From NCBI GenBank assembly GCA_964356495.1, contig CAYHHR010000010.1, forward strand, positions 1 through 29,974: a stretch of 29,974 nt of DNA, written 5' to 3'. This DNA is from JAKANM01 sp964356495. GTDB taxonomy: Bacteria > Patescibacteriota > Patescibacteriia > Magasanikbacterales > GWA2-37-8. The notes below the pieces were generated by a model. It made no database searches. It saw nothing but the letters and a program-made list of their open reading frames with translations, and was not told the DNA's origin. Below are positions 21,004 through 29,529 of this stretch, piece after piece. The stretch's first letter is position 1; every line of letters starts with the position of its first letter. A program made the position numbers and the translations under genes.

Positions 21004-21891
21004 ATGTCAGACTCTAACAAAGGTTTGCTCGAAGCGTTAAGTCCAAAGACCGCCCTGATGGTCGGTTTGGTTGGCGGAGTTTTGTGCCTTGGCACTCTTG
21101 GATTTATCGTCCTTGGGACATTGGTCCTGCAAGGGAAAGTTTCGATCGGCAACAAGGACAGTTCGACGCCGATCGCGTACAGTCCGGCTCAGGCGCAGCC
21201 GCCGGCCGCCGCGCAAAATCAAACTCCACCTCAGGCAAATATTCCCAAAACTGCCAAACCGACGGTTGAATTGTTCCTGATGGCGTACTGTCCATACGGA
21301 CTTCAGATGCAGAAAGCTTTTCTGCCAGCCTGGGATCTTTTGAAAAACAAAGCCGACCTGTCGGTGAAATTTGTAAATTACGCGATGCACGGTAAAAAAG
21401 AGGTCGATGAAAATACACGGCAGTATTGCATCGAAAAGGAACAGCCCGCTAAGTATTCCGCTTATCTCAAATGTTTCTTTGGCGCCGGACAAAATGATGG
21501 CAGCGAAGCAAACTACAAGAGTTGTCTGTCATCAGCGGGTGTCAACGAATCGTCACTCAGCAGCTGCGTAAATAATACTGACAAGCAATTTGGAATCAGC
21601 GCGAAATTTAATGATCAGGCTTCATGGCTCTCTGGCAGGTATCCGCAGTTTCCTATAAATGAAAGTGAAAATACTAAGTATGGCGTCCAGGGTTCTCCGA
21701 CCCTCGTGATTAACGGCGTGCAATCGCAAGCCGCGCGAACACCGGAAGCGATCAAGCAGGCGATTTGCGCCGCGTTCGTAAACGCGCCTCCAGAATGCTC
21801 GCAGCCGCTAGATAACAGTTCATTTCAAGCTGGGTTTGGATTGGCGCAAGCCGGAACAGCCGGGGCCGCCAGTCCGGGCTGCGGCACTTAA
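21004..21891 (+). CDS. Membrane-anchored DsbA-like thioredoxin-fold protein
   Basis: The 295-residue protein has one membrane helix (about 17-43), a Pro/Gln/Ala-rich linker (about 55-85) and an exported domain with a thioredoxin-like fold. The active-site region is LMAYCPYGLQMQ with Cys96, and the cis-Pro loop is GSPTLVING (230-238). The usual CxxC is reduced to CPYG, so the second Cys is missing there. Further cysteines (142, 157, 174, 188 and three near the end) could form a relay or structural disulfides. It may handle disulfides in exported proteins but could also be a non-redox relative. The ATG at 21004 is used because the longer start (20959) overlaps the promoter. Confidence 0.82.
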   Translation: MSDSNKGLLEALSPKTALMVGLVGGVLCLGTLGFIVLGTLVLQGKVSIGNKDSSTPIAYSPAQAQPPAAAQNQTPPQANIPKTAKPTVELFLMAYCPYGLQMQKAFLPAWDLLKNKADLSVKFVNYAMHGKKEVDENTRQYCIEKEQPAKYSAYLKCFFGAGQNDGSEANYKSCLSSAGVNESSLSSCVNNTDKQFGISAKFNDQASWLSGRYPQFPINESENTKYGVQGSPTLVINGVQSQAARTPEAIKQAICAAFVNAPPECSQPLDNSSFQAGFGLAQAGTAGAASPGCGT

Positions 21892-21911
21892 TTAATTTAA
21901 GGAAAAATAAT

Positions 21912-22223
21912 ATGGGCAGATTTAAAAAAGGTTTATTTCTCGGCGGACTGATGGGCGCGGCGCTGATGTGGCTGAACGCGACTCCGAAAGGCAAAGAAAT
22001 GCGTGAAAAAATTGCCGCTCATTTGGAACCGTTGTTTAACGAGCTGACGTTGAGTCTGAAGCAACTCGAGGGTCCGACCAAGGAAATGTATGATGCTCTA
22101 GTTGAGCGCGCCGTTGCCGAGTATGCCGCCAAGAAAGAACTTGCTGATGATGTTAGGCAGCAGTTGGTCAGACAGCTGAGGAAACGCTGGTCAAAATTGC
22201 AACACGAATTAAAACGAAAATAA
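21912..22223 (+). CDS. YtxH-like small membrane-associated protein
   Basis: The 103-residue protein begins MGRFKKGLFLGGLMGAALMWL, a short glycine-rich membrane segment, followed by TPKGKEMREKI, the typical start of the YtxH group. A long charged helix follows to the end (KELADDVRQQLVRQLRKRW). Its function is unknown, and general-stress roles are only known for some relatives. It has one of the few clear Shine-Dalgarno sequences here (AAGGA at 21899-21903, 8 nt before the ATG). It lies 20 bp after the thioredoxin-fold gene. Confidence 0.75.
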   Translation: MGRFKKGLFLGGLMGAALMWLNATPKGKEMREKIAAHLEPLFNELTLSLKQLEGPTKEMYDALVERAVAEYAAKKELADDVRQQLVRQLRKRWSKLQHELKRK

Positions 22224-22259
22224 AGGCGGTTTAGAAAGGTTTTTTTCGGGCTAGTCCCT

Positions 22260-23330
22260 ATGTCTTCTATTTTAGATTCTATTAAGGACGTGAAAAAGCT
22301 GGATTCCCAAAATATGCTTGGGAGTCTTGAAAGATTGGCCGATCAAATCGAACAGATTGATGCTGAGGTTACGGATCTCAAACTGCCTTCTTCTTACAAA
22401 AAAGCGACCAATGTCGTTTTTTTTGGTATGGGCGGATCCGCTCTCGGCGCGCATTGTATCAGCGCGATTTATAAAAATAATTTGAAATTGCCTATTGAAA
22501 TCGTGAATGGTTATGAAGCGCCCGGAACGGTCGGCAGGAATACGCTTGTCATCGCCGTGAGTTATTCCGGCGGGACCGAGGAGACATTATCAGCTCTTGA
22601 AAATGCTCGCCAGCGCGGCGCCAAACTCGCGGTAGTTACCTCTGGTGGCGAACTCGCAAAGTACGCGAAAGAAAATAAAATTCCGGCCTTAGTTTTCAAA
22701 ACCGATAAGAATCCCTGCGGCTCGCCGCGCATGGGGCTAGGGTTTACCTTTTTCGGACCGCTGTTGATTTTAGGCAAGCTTGGTATCGTAAAGGTTTCTT
22801 CGGCTGATGTGGCGAAAGCGGCTGTAACAGTCAGAAAATATCAAAAATTATTCGGGCAGGGAAATAATGAAAGCGGAAATTTTGCGAAGAGCGCGGCCGG
22901 AAAATTGTTTGCCGGAAGCGTCTGGTTTTTCGGCGCGGAACATCTCTCTGGAAGCGTTCATATCGCCGCCAACCAGCTCAATGAAAATGCCAAACGGTTT
23001 GGCGGTTATTTTCTGATTCCGGAACTGAATCATCATTTGCTGGAGGGACTATCCTTTCCAAAGGAGAGTCTTGGGTCTTTTTTCATGATTGAATCCAATT
23101 TATATAATGCTCGTGTTCAAAAACGTTTCGGCGTGACCAAGGAAATTTTACAAAAAAATGGCAAGAATTTGGTAGCGTATCAATGCGTCGAGGAGACCGC
23201 GCTGAATCAAGCGATGGAAGTTCTGGTTCTCTGCAGTTATCTAAGTTTTTACCTCGCGATGCTGGAGGGCATCGATCCGACCGCGATTCCAACCGTTAAT
23301 TTTCTCAAAGCGTCTCTCAAAAATTCCTAA
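22260..23330 (+). CDS. Bifunctional phosphoglucose/phosphomannose isomerase
   Basis: The 356-residue protein belongs to the short two-SIS-domain PGI/PMI family that interconverts fructose-6-phosphate with glucose-6-phosphate or mannose-6-phosphate. The first SIS domain has VVFFGMGGSALGAH and VIAVSYSGGTEETLSA, the sugar-phosphate site. The second has the catalytic ELNHHLLEGLSFP block. Its hydrophobic NPCGSPRMGLGFTF stretch is also typical. In this locus it would feed hexose phosphates to nucleotide-sugar synthesis and also serve central metabolism. The glycosyltransferase gene downstream starts at a GTG only 1 bp after its stop. Confidence 0.92.
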   Translation: MSSILDSIKDVKKLDSQNMLGSLERLADQIEQIDAEVTDLKLPSSYKKATNVVFFGMGGSALGAHCISAIYKNNLKLPIEIVNGYEAPGTVGRNTLVIAVSYSGGTEETLSALENARQRGAKLAVVTSGGELAKYAKENKIPALVFKTDKNPCGSPRMGLGFTFFGPLLILGKLGIVKVSSADVAKAAVTVRKYQKLFGQGNNESGNFAKSAAGKLFAGSVWFFGAEHLSGSVHIAANQLNENAKRFGGYFLIPELNHHLLEGLSFPKESLGSFFMIESNLYNARVQKRFGVTKEILQKNGKNLVAYQCVEETALNQAMEVLVLCSYLSFYLAMLEGIDPTAIPTVNFLKASLKNS

Positions 23331-23331
23331 T

Positions 23332-24105
23332 GTGGATGTTTCAGTACTCACAGTTACTTCAAATTCCGTTGAATATATCGCCGGACAAATCGCCTCGGTG
23401 TATGAAGCCGGACGTGGTTTGGCTACCGAAGAATTGATAGCGGACAACGCTTCGGACGATGGGACGGTTACCGTTATTCGTCAGAAATATCCCAATTTGG
23501 CATTGACTGTTTACAAGGAGAATAGGGGATTCGGCGCCGCGAATAATGATCTCGCGACCAAGGCAAGCGGTCGGTATTTTCTACTTCTGAATCCGGATAT
23601 GAAAATGGCGCTTGGCAGTCTTCTGCCGCTCGTTGCCTGGGCTGACGCGCATCCGGAGGCCGGGATCGTCAGTTGTAAATTGGTAGATCAAAATGGGAAT
23701 TTCAACGTCAAAACCGGTCCGCGGCGTTTCCCGACAATCGTTGATCAGCTTGTCATCCTGTTGAAACTCCCGCATCTTTTTCCGTCGCTTCTCAATAAAT
23801 ACCTTTGGGAGAATTTTGATTCCGAAAAGGAACAAATGGTTGACGCGGTTCAGGGTTCGTTTATGCTGGTGAGGCGGGAAATCTATGAGAAACTCGGCCG
23901 GCTTTTTGATCCCAGATTTTTTATCTGGTTTGAGGATGTTGATCTGTGCCGCGAAGCAAAGCGTTTCGGGTATGAAGTTTGGTATGTTCCGACGGTTAGC
24001 TGTGTTGATTTTGGCGGCAGAAGTTTTGCCAAGCGGGCGTTTTTTTGGAAACAGCTTCAGCTAGTCAAAAGCATGTTTAGATATTTTTTGAAGTGGGGTT
24101 TATGA
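23332..24105 (+). CDS. GT2 glycosyltransferase (rhamnosyltransferase-like) 1
   Basis: The 257-residue GT-A enzyme starts at a GTG. The N-terminus VSVLTVTSNSVEYI, the acceptor-like LIADNASDDGTV, the NPD form of the DxD motif in LLLNPDMKM, and WFEDVDLCREAKRFGY near the C-terminus are typical of the family that includes dTDP-rhamnose transferases. No membrane helix is seen. It is the first of four neighbouring GT2 genes, and its TGA overlaps the ATG of the next (24102-24105), so the pair is translationally coupled. Donor and acceptor are not known. Confidence 0.9.
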   Translation: MDVSVLTVTSNSVEYIAGQIASVYEAGRGLATEELIADNASDDGTVTVIRQKYPNLALTVYKENRGFGAANNDLATKASGRYFLLLNPDMKMALGSLLPLVAWADAHPEAGIVSCKLVDQNGNFNVKTGPRRFPTIVDQLVILLKLPHLFPSLLNKYLWENFDSEKEQMVDAVQGSFMLVRREIYEKLGRLFDPRFFIWFEDVDLCREAKRFGYEVWYVPTVSCVDFGGRSFAKRAFFWKQLQLVKSMFRYFLKWGL

Positions 24106-25109
24106 AACTAACCGCGCAACTTGTAGTCTGGAATGGCGCGAAGCATTTGCCGGCGCTTTTCGATTCCTTGCGAAATCAAACCTTAAAGGAATGGGAATTG
24201 TTGGTTCTCGATAATGGTTCAGTCGACAATTCCTTGAAAATTATTGAGGCGGAAAAAGTCCGATTTCCGAATATGCAATTTTTTCACGAAAAAAAGAATC
24301 TCGGATTTTCCGGCGGTCATAACGTTTTATTTCAAAAATCTGATTCCGAATACGTATTACTTTTGAATCAGGATGTAATCCTGGAAAATGATGTTTTTGA
24401 AAAATTAGTAGATTATCTTGATGAAAATTTGAATGTCGCGAGCGCCGCCCCTCGATTGATGAGAATTGAAAATAATGAACGAACAGGGATTGTTGATTCG
24501 CTCGGTCTGACGGTAGATCGCCGTCGGCGTTTTTCCGATCGAATGGCGGGCGAGCCTTGGAAATTACAGTCTGAGTCGGCGCATCCGGCCCAACCTTGTT
24601 TTGTCTTCGGAGTTTCCGCCACCGTCGCGATTTATCGCCGGAGTGCTGTTAACCTCGCCACCAACGGCCGGTTGTTCGATCCGTATTATTTTTCATATCA
24701 GGAAGATGTCGATTTGGCCTGGCAGCTGCAGCTTAGAGGTTATGATTCGGTGATTTTGCTGGACAAGGCGGCCTACCACCAACGCAGTACGCAAGATGCC
24801 GTTCGGGGAGTGTTATCTACCGCGATCAACAAACAAATGCAGTCTCCGATGGTTCGCTTCTATAGTTACCGAAATCATCTGGCTACCATAATAAAGAATG
24901 ACCAGTGGCAAAATTTTACCCTTGATTTTCCTTGGATTTTATGGTATGAAGTGATGAAGTTTGTCTACATATTATTTTTTGATCGGGAGACGCTGAAAGG
25001 TTTGAGGGAGCTTTGGAATGAAAGGGTTTGGCTGAAGAGCGAGAGAAACAGAATCCAAACCGGAGCGAAGGTTCATTGGAAAAAGATCGGCCAGTGGATG
25101 TACATGTAA
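24102..25109 (+). CDS. GT2 glycosyltransferase 2
   Basis: The 335-residue protein begins KLTAQLVVWNGAKHLPALF and has LVLDNGSVDNS, the metal motif as NQDV in LLLNQDVILEND, and SYQEDVDLAWQLQLRGYD as the late acidic motif. A longer C-terminal part (about 250-335) is partly hydrophobic (FPWILWYEVMKFVYILFF) and may rest on the membrane. The start at 24102 is chosen for the ATGA overlap with the preceding gene; a start at 24093 would add three residues. The product would add one sugar to the same glycan as its neighbours. Confidence 0.88.
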   Translation: MKLTAQLVVWNGAKHLPALFDSLRNQTLKEWELLVLDNGSVDNSLKIIEAEKVRFPNMQFFHEKKNLGFSGGHNVLFQKSDSEYVLLLNQDVILENDVFEKLVDYLDENLNVASAAPRLMRIENNERTGIVDSLGLTVDRRRRFSDRMAGEPWKLQSESAHPAQPCFVFGVSATVAIYRRSAVNLATNGRLFDPYYFSYQEDVDLAWQLQLRGYDSVILLDKAAYHQRSTQDAVRGVLSTAINKQMQSPMVRFYSYRNHLATIIKNDQWQNFTLDFPWILWYEVMKFVYILFFDRETLKGLRELWNERVWLKSERNRIQTGAKVHWKKIGQWMYM

Positions 25110-25112
25110 TTT

Positions 25113-25946
25113 ATGTTTGATGTAAATATCGTCATTGTAAACTATAACATGAAGGATGACATCGGAAGATGTCTGGCTTCTTTGTATCAAGATATAAAAG
25201 ACAGCTATTTGAATGTTAATGTCGTAGTCGTTGATAACGCTTCTACCGACGGCAGCGGCGATTTTATACGTTCTCATTATCCTGAGGTAAAATACCTGGA
25301 ACAAAAAACAAACCACGGTTTTGGTTTCAGCCAAAATGTCGGTCTATCTTCGGCGGAAGCAAAATATTATTTCGTTTTAAATCCCGACACATATTTTTTT
25401 CCTAATGAAGGTTCGGTCAAGAAGTTGTTTGATTTCATGGAGAAGGAACCAAAGATCGGCATCGTTGGTCCGAAATTGCTGTATCCGGATGGTTCGTTGC
25501 AATATTCGTGTTACCGATTCCAGTCATTTTGGCAGCCTCTTTTAATCAGAACTAATATTGCGAAAAAAAAAGGCGAGCAATACCGCCACTATTTCAACAT
25601 GAAAGGCTTTGATCACCTGAGAACTCGTCCGGTCGATTGGGTAATGGGTTCGGCGATGTTCATTCGCGGTTCGGCGCTTGGAGAGGTCGGAAAGTTTGAC
25701 GAACGGTTTTGGATGTATTTTGAGGATTCAGATTTATGCCGCAGATTTTGGGAAAAGGGCTGGCTGGTGTACTATTTCCCGGATGTTACCATCGAGCACG
25801 CTCATACCAGAAGTTCGGCGGCGATCCCCGGGGCGGTCACGCCATTGTTAAAAAATAAATTGGCGCGCGTTCATGTCGCGAGTTGGATAAAATATATGTG
25901 GAAGTGGCGCGGCAACAACAAATTCTATGAATCAAGAAAAAAATAA
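25113..25946 (+). CDS. GT2 glycosyltransferase 3
   Basis: The 277-residue protein shows DVNIVIVNYNMKDDIGRCL, VVVDNASTDGSGDF, the NPDT metal motif (FVLNPDTYFF), MGSAMFIRGSALGEVG and YFEDSDLCRRFWEKGW. This is the closest of the four to the classical WcaA/WbbL rhamnosyltransferase pattern. The ATG at 25113 lies 3 bp after the previous stop. Its last 20 bp overlap the start of the next gene in another frame. Confidence 0.9.
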   Translation: MFDVNIVIVNYNMKDDIGRCLASLYQDIKDSYLNVNVVVVDNASTDGSGDFIRSHYPEVKYLEQKTNHGFGFSQNVGLSSAEAKYYFVLNPDTYFFPNEGSVKKLFDFMEKEPKIGIVGPKLLYPDGSLQYSCYRFQSFWQPLLIRTNIAKKKGEQYRHYFNMKGFDHLRTRPVDWVMGSAMFIRGSALGEVGKFDERFWMYFEDSDLCRRFWEKGWLVYYFPDVTIEHAHTRSSAAIPGAVTPLLKNKLARVHVASWIKYMWKWRGNNKFYESRKK

Positions 25947-27033
25947 ACCTAAAGTCGCGGTGGTCTATCTTTCGTATCATTCTGATCCGTATCTCGATGA
26001 TATGGTAAAGGCGCTGCAGTCTTGTGCTTATCCGAAGGAACAGCTGGCATTGGTCATTGTTGATAATCCGCATCCGGAATATGGATCGTCAGTTCAAAAA
26101 ATTGCTGAGCTGGTAATGCCGTTGTCGGGGAAATCACTGCCGGAGGTGACGTTGCTGCCGCAAGAAAAAAATCTTGGTTTTACCGGCGGAAATAATGTCG
26201 GGATAAAGTGGGCGCTGGAGCGCGGCTTTGATTATATTTTTCTGCACAATCAGGATGGCTATCTCGGTAGTGATTGCATCTTGAAACTTGTCGAGGCGAT
26301 GGAAGCGGACAAAACTATCGGTTGCGCGCAGGCTTTGATTATGCTCGACGGAACCGACAAAGTAAATACGGCTGGCAATTCATTTAATTATCTTGGTTTC
26401 GCTTTCATTGATCATTTTGGAAAAAAATTATCAGAGCTAAATTTGAAACCGGTAGAGAAAGTCGGTTACGCGAGCGGTGCCGGTCTCATGATGAGGTCCG
26501 ATCTCGTGAAGAAATATGGCAGTCTTGACGAGGATTTGTTCGCGTATCATGAAGACGTCGAGTATTCATTGCGTTTGAAATTTGCCGGCTTCAGCGCGGT
26601 GATGGTTCGAGACGCGATATTTCATCACAAGTATGTCTTCAGCCGCAGTAAGACAAAATTTTATTTCATGGAACGAAATCGCTACGCGGTCCTGCTGATG
26701 TACTATAAATTCTCGACGCTCATTTTATTATTTCTGGCGCTGTTGTTCATGGAGTTGGGGCTTTTTATTTTCTTTGTTTTGAATGGCTGGGGGCGGGAAA
26801 AACTTAAAATTTACGCGTATTGGCTGGACGCCGGGAATTGGAAATTATGGCTTCGGAAGCGAAAGAAAATTCAGCAGCTGCGGACGCTTACAGACCGAGA
26901 TCTTATTCGTAAAGCGGCGGCAAAGGTCATATTTGGGGCCAAGGAAGACATGAATCATCCACTCCTTATATATGTGGCAAATCCGCTGATGATAGTCTAT
27001 AAGGCGATTGTACAGGCGTTGATTTTCTGGTAA
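25927..27033 (+). CDS. GT2 glycosyltransferase 4 with C-terminal membrane segment
   Basis: The 368-residue protein has VAVVYLSYHSDPYLDDM, LVIVDNPHPEYGSS, NLGFTGGNNVGIKWA, HNQDGYLGSD in place of NPD, and YHEDVEYSLRLKFAGF. Near residues 255-284 a strong membrane helix (LILLFLALLFMELGLFIFFVL) is followed by a basic tail. The gene starts inside the end of the previous one (20-bp overlap), an arrangement that usually means coupled translation. Its final codons contain the promoter of the nucleotidyltransferase gene. Confidence 0.88.
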   Translation: MNQEKNKPKVAVVYLSYHSDPYLDDMVKALQSCAYPKEQLALVIVDNPHPEYGSSVQKIAELVMPLSGKSLPEVTLLPQEKNLGFTGGNNVGIKWALERGFDYIFLHNQDGYLGSDCILKLVEAMEADKTIGCAQALIMLDGTDKVNTAGNSFNYLGFAFIDHFGKKLSELNLKPVEKVGYASGAGLMMRSDLVKKYGSLDEDLFAYHEDVEYSLRLKFAGFSAVMVRDAIFHHKYVFSRSKTKFYFMERNRYAVLLMYYKFSTLILLFLALLFMELGLFIFFVLNGWGREKLKIYAYWLDAGNWKLWLRKRKKIQQLRTLTDRDLIRKAAAKVIFGAKEDMNHPLLIYVANPLMIVYKAIVQALIFW

Positions 27034-27036
27034 AAT
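27008..27036 (+). promoter_or_regulatory. Internal promoter of the nucleotidyltransferase gene
   Basis: TTGTAC (27008-27013), 17 bp, then TGGTAAAAT, an extended -10 with the hexamer at 27031-27036. The hexamer begins on the stop codon of the GT2 gene. Transcription should begin near 27043, about 7 nt before the ATG. Confidence 0.65.
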
Positions 27037-27049
27037 AGAGCTTAATTTT

Positions 27050-28150
27050 ATGAAGATAACTAAAGCGATTTTGACCGGCGGCGGCAGGGCGACAAGGCTC
27101 CGGCCGATCACCACCACCATCAACAAACACCTTATACCGCTTGCCAACAAGCCGATGATTTTTCATGCGATTGATAAGGTGGTCGAGGCGGGAGTAAAGG
27201 AAATTTTTATCAACACGAATCCAGGTGAAACGCAACTGCAAAAAGTCGTGGGCGACGGCGCGCGTTGGGGAGTGTCGATCAAATATTTCGAACAGACTGG
27301 CGGTCCGCAGGGGATCGCGCACGTCGTGAATTGCGCGAAGGATTTTATCGGTGATGATCCGTTCATGTTTTATTTGTCAGATAATATTATTCTCGGAAGC
27401 TTAGTGCCATTCTTCGAGGAGTTTGAGCGGAAAAATCACGACTGCATGCTGGCATTTTCGAAAGTTGACGATCCGGAACGGTTTGGAGTGCCGGTATTTG
27501 ATGCTAACAAAAAACTCGTGGAAATTATCGAGAAACCGTCGGCGCCGACCAGCAATTTCGCGGTCACGGGGATTTATTTGTATGGTCCTAAAATATTTTT
27601 TGAAGCATTTAATCATATCCAGAAATCACCGCGCGGCGAATACGAAATTTCCGACATCCATTCATATTTTTTGAAAAACGGCCGATCCGTTGGCTGGAAG
27701 GAAATTACCGGTTGGTGGAAGGATACCGGCAAGCCGGAGGATTTGATTATGGCGAATACTTTGTTGCTTGGTGAGATGAAAAAAAGTGAATTCAGTCGAT
27801 TCGATTCCCCGCTCGGGCGGGGTAGGAATAAATTGGCCATGTTGAAAGGAAATGTTCATATCGGCGAGGGCACTACGATTGGTCCAGGTGTCAAAATTGT
27901 CGGCCCGGTCATAATTGGCAATCACTGCGCGCTCAGCCAATGTTCGATCGGACCGAATGTTACCATCGGCTCCGGTTCGTCCATTCGCTTGGCCAGCATC
28001 AGTAATTCAATAATTTTTTCAAACTGTACGATCGAATCAAAGATAAAAATTTCCGACAGTATCATCGGCGATCAGGCCAAGGTTATGAAAAATAAAATTA
28101 AAAAAGTCCATCGTCTTATTATCGGAGATCAGACATTGATAGAATTATAA
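27050..28150 (+). CDS. Glucose-1-phosphate thymidylyltransferase-like enzyme with left-handed helix domain
   Basis: The 366-residue protein has an N-terminal nucleotidyltransferase domain (1-240) with the signature GGGRATRLRPITTTINKHL, where the common GGxGTRLxP is slightly changed, then IPLANKPMIFHAI, LSDNIIL, VTGIYLYG and ITGWWKDTGKPEDL. A C-terminal run of hexapeptide-type repeats (about 262-345; HIGEGTTIGPGVKI, IGPNVTIGSGSSI) forms a left-handed beta helix. This is the long RmlA-like form, which makes an NDP-hexose from hexose 1-phosphate and NTP; which base is used is not certain. The rest of a dTDP-rhamnose pathway is not in the window. Confidence 0.88.
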   Translation: MKITKAILTGGGRATRLRPITTTINKHLIPLANKPMIFHAIDKVVEAGVKEIFINTNPGETQLQKVVGDGARWGVSIKYFEQTGGPQGIAHVVNCAKDFIGDDPFMFYLSDNIILGSLVPFFEEFERKNHDCMLAFSKVDDPERFGVPVFDANKKLVEIIEKPSAPTSNFAVTGIYLYGPKIFFEAFNHIQKSPRGEYEISDIHSYFLKNGRSVGWKEITGWWKDTGKPEDLIMANTLLLGEMKKSEFSRFDSPLGRGRNKLAMLKGNVHIGEGTTIGPGVKIVGPVIIGNHCALSQCSIGPNVTIGSGSSIRLASISNSIIFSNCTIESKIKISDSIIGDQAKVMKNKIKKVHRLIIGDQTLIEL

Positions 28151-28163
28151 TATCATTTCGAAT

Positions 28164-29366
28164 ATGAATGATTATCGTGAAAATCGCCGGAGGATCATCG
28201 GCAGTTATCGGCTTGAAGTTGTTTCACTCCCGGAGGAGTGTGATTTCGAAAACGACATCCCTCTCGAATTGGTTTATATTTTTAGGCAGTATCCGGAATA
28301 TAAAGAGCGGGTGAAGCGGATTCTGAACGAAGGGAAGGCGATTGGGGTCAGAACCCTGCTCAAGACGCCGGAAAATATTTTGAAGGCGATTCATACTATC
28401 AGCGTTCATAGTCAGCTAAATTACATTATCACCTGGCTTCCGGGCCTCCTTCGCGACAAACACCTTCCGGTAGTCGACGAACGCGATCGAGCGCGCGCGC
28501 TGAGTCATGGTGAAAATATTGATCTTGCCATCGAAACAATTTTGACCGATCGATTGCGTTTCAAACACTTGGTTCTGATTGATGAAGAAAATAAAGGGAT
28601 CAAAGTTGAGGAACAAAATTTTATGAACGAGCTGAGCGAAATCATTTATCCATTGCAGGTTGATTACGCGATTCATCGGGTCGTTGCCGATAACGCCAAC
28701 GAGCGGACAAAAATCGCGCAGGCAATTATCAAGATGCTATTGATCATTGGTCCGATCGCTCATGTTTTGGAAAAGTATGCCGCCGGAATCGGTAAAATTT
28801 TCGCCGCGTCTACGGATGATATTCTCGGCGAGGCGGCAGAGTTGTCAGCTTTGCGCGGTTCCGGTTTTAGCTGGAGGGAACTTAGTCGACGTTCGCTCGT
28901 GCTTATTCCCGTTCTCGCAATTGCGAGTTATGGAGCTTTTTCGGTTGAGCATTTTCTGAAGTCTGGACAAATTGTAATGGGTGGCGCAGTTTTTGGATTA
29001 TCGGCGGTGGCGCTATCAATTACGACGGCTATACAGTCATTTTTCATGTATCATAAAAACATTAAAAAATTACAAAAGGAAAATAAGTTAAAAATGGAAA
29101 TTATAAATATCGGATTGATCAGATTGGCGTTGCGTCAGGATTTTACCAATCCCGCGCGTCTTGGCCTCCTTCTTGGCGCGGCGATGGCTCCGGTTTTTGG
29201 TATTATTGGTTCACTTTTACATCTGATGAGCAACGGTTGGATTTTGGCATTGATCGGCGCAAGCGAATCAATCGTGGCAGGAATAACGGTGATGACTTCC
29301 GGGTACATAGACACCATGCGTTTTAGGAAAAAATTAAAGCGTTTGACATATCAAAAAAATGGCTAA
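28164..29366 (+). CDS. Unknown protein with a C-terminal membrane domain
   Basis: I do not recognise this 400-residue protein. Residues 1-180 are soluble, helical and charged, with no metal or nucleotide motif that I can see. A moderately hydrophobic helix lies near 188-205. Four membrane helices follow near 244-264, 269-295, 333-355 and 358-382; the last two are glycine-rich. The segment between helices (296-320) is a basic coiled region. The gene begins 13 bp after the nucleotidyltransferase, in the sequence CATTTCGAATATGAA, identical to that at the NYN gene start (2382-2396). It could be a co-transcribed envelope protein. There is no terminator directly after it. Confidence 0.75.
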   Translation: MNDYRENRRRIIGSYRLEVVSLPEECDFENDIPLELVYIFRQYPEYKERVKRILNEGKAIGVRTLLKTPENILKAIHTISVHSQLNYIITWLPGLLRDKHLPVVDERDRARALSHGENIDLAIETILTDRLRFKHLVLIDEENKGIKVEEQNFMNELSEIIYPLQVDYAIHRVVADNANERTKIAQAIIKMLLIIGPIAHVLEKYAAGIGKIFAASTDDILGEAAELSALRGSGFSWRELSRRSLVLIPVLAIASYGAFSVEHFLKSGQIVMGGAVFGLSAVALSITTAIQSFFMYHKNIKKLQKENKLKMEIINIGLIRLALRQDFTNPARLGLLLGAAMAPVFGIIGSLLHLMSNGWILALIGASESIVAGITVMTSGYIDTMRFRKKLKRLTYQKNG

Positions 29367-29406
29367 TAGACCCTTACCGTTTTTCAGAGCAAAATATAGT
29401 TAAAGT

Positions 29407-29487
29407 ATGGACACCAAACTCACCACAATCAAGCAAGAATTAGAGCGTCGTTTTCTGATGCAAATGGAAAAATTGACACTAAATTAA
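29407..29487 (+). pseudogene. Short ORF, possible remnant of a coiled-coil gene
   Basis: A 26-codon ORF begins MDTKLTTIKQELERRF and soon stops. Its heptad-like pattern resembles the N-termini of small coiled-coil proteins like the one that follows at 29530. TATAGT at 29395-29400 could be its -10, without a convincing -35 (TTACCG is 15 bp away). The end of this ORF holds the TTGACA of the next gene's promoter. It may be a decayed copy or a small peptide gene. Apart from this and the next promoter I see nothing in 29367-29529. Confidence 0.35.
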
Positions 29488-29501
29488 TCACATGAGATAA
29501 T
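29473..29501 (+). promoter_or_regulatory. Strong promoter of the coiled-coil gene
   Basis: A perfect TTGACA (29473-29478), 17 bp, then TGAGATAAT with the hexamer GATAAT at 29496-29501 and an extended TGn. The start is expected near 29508. Confidence 0.75.
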
Positions 29502-29529
29502 GGATGCGGGATTATTCAAATTTAGCTGT

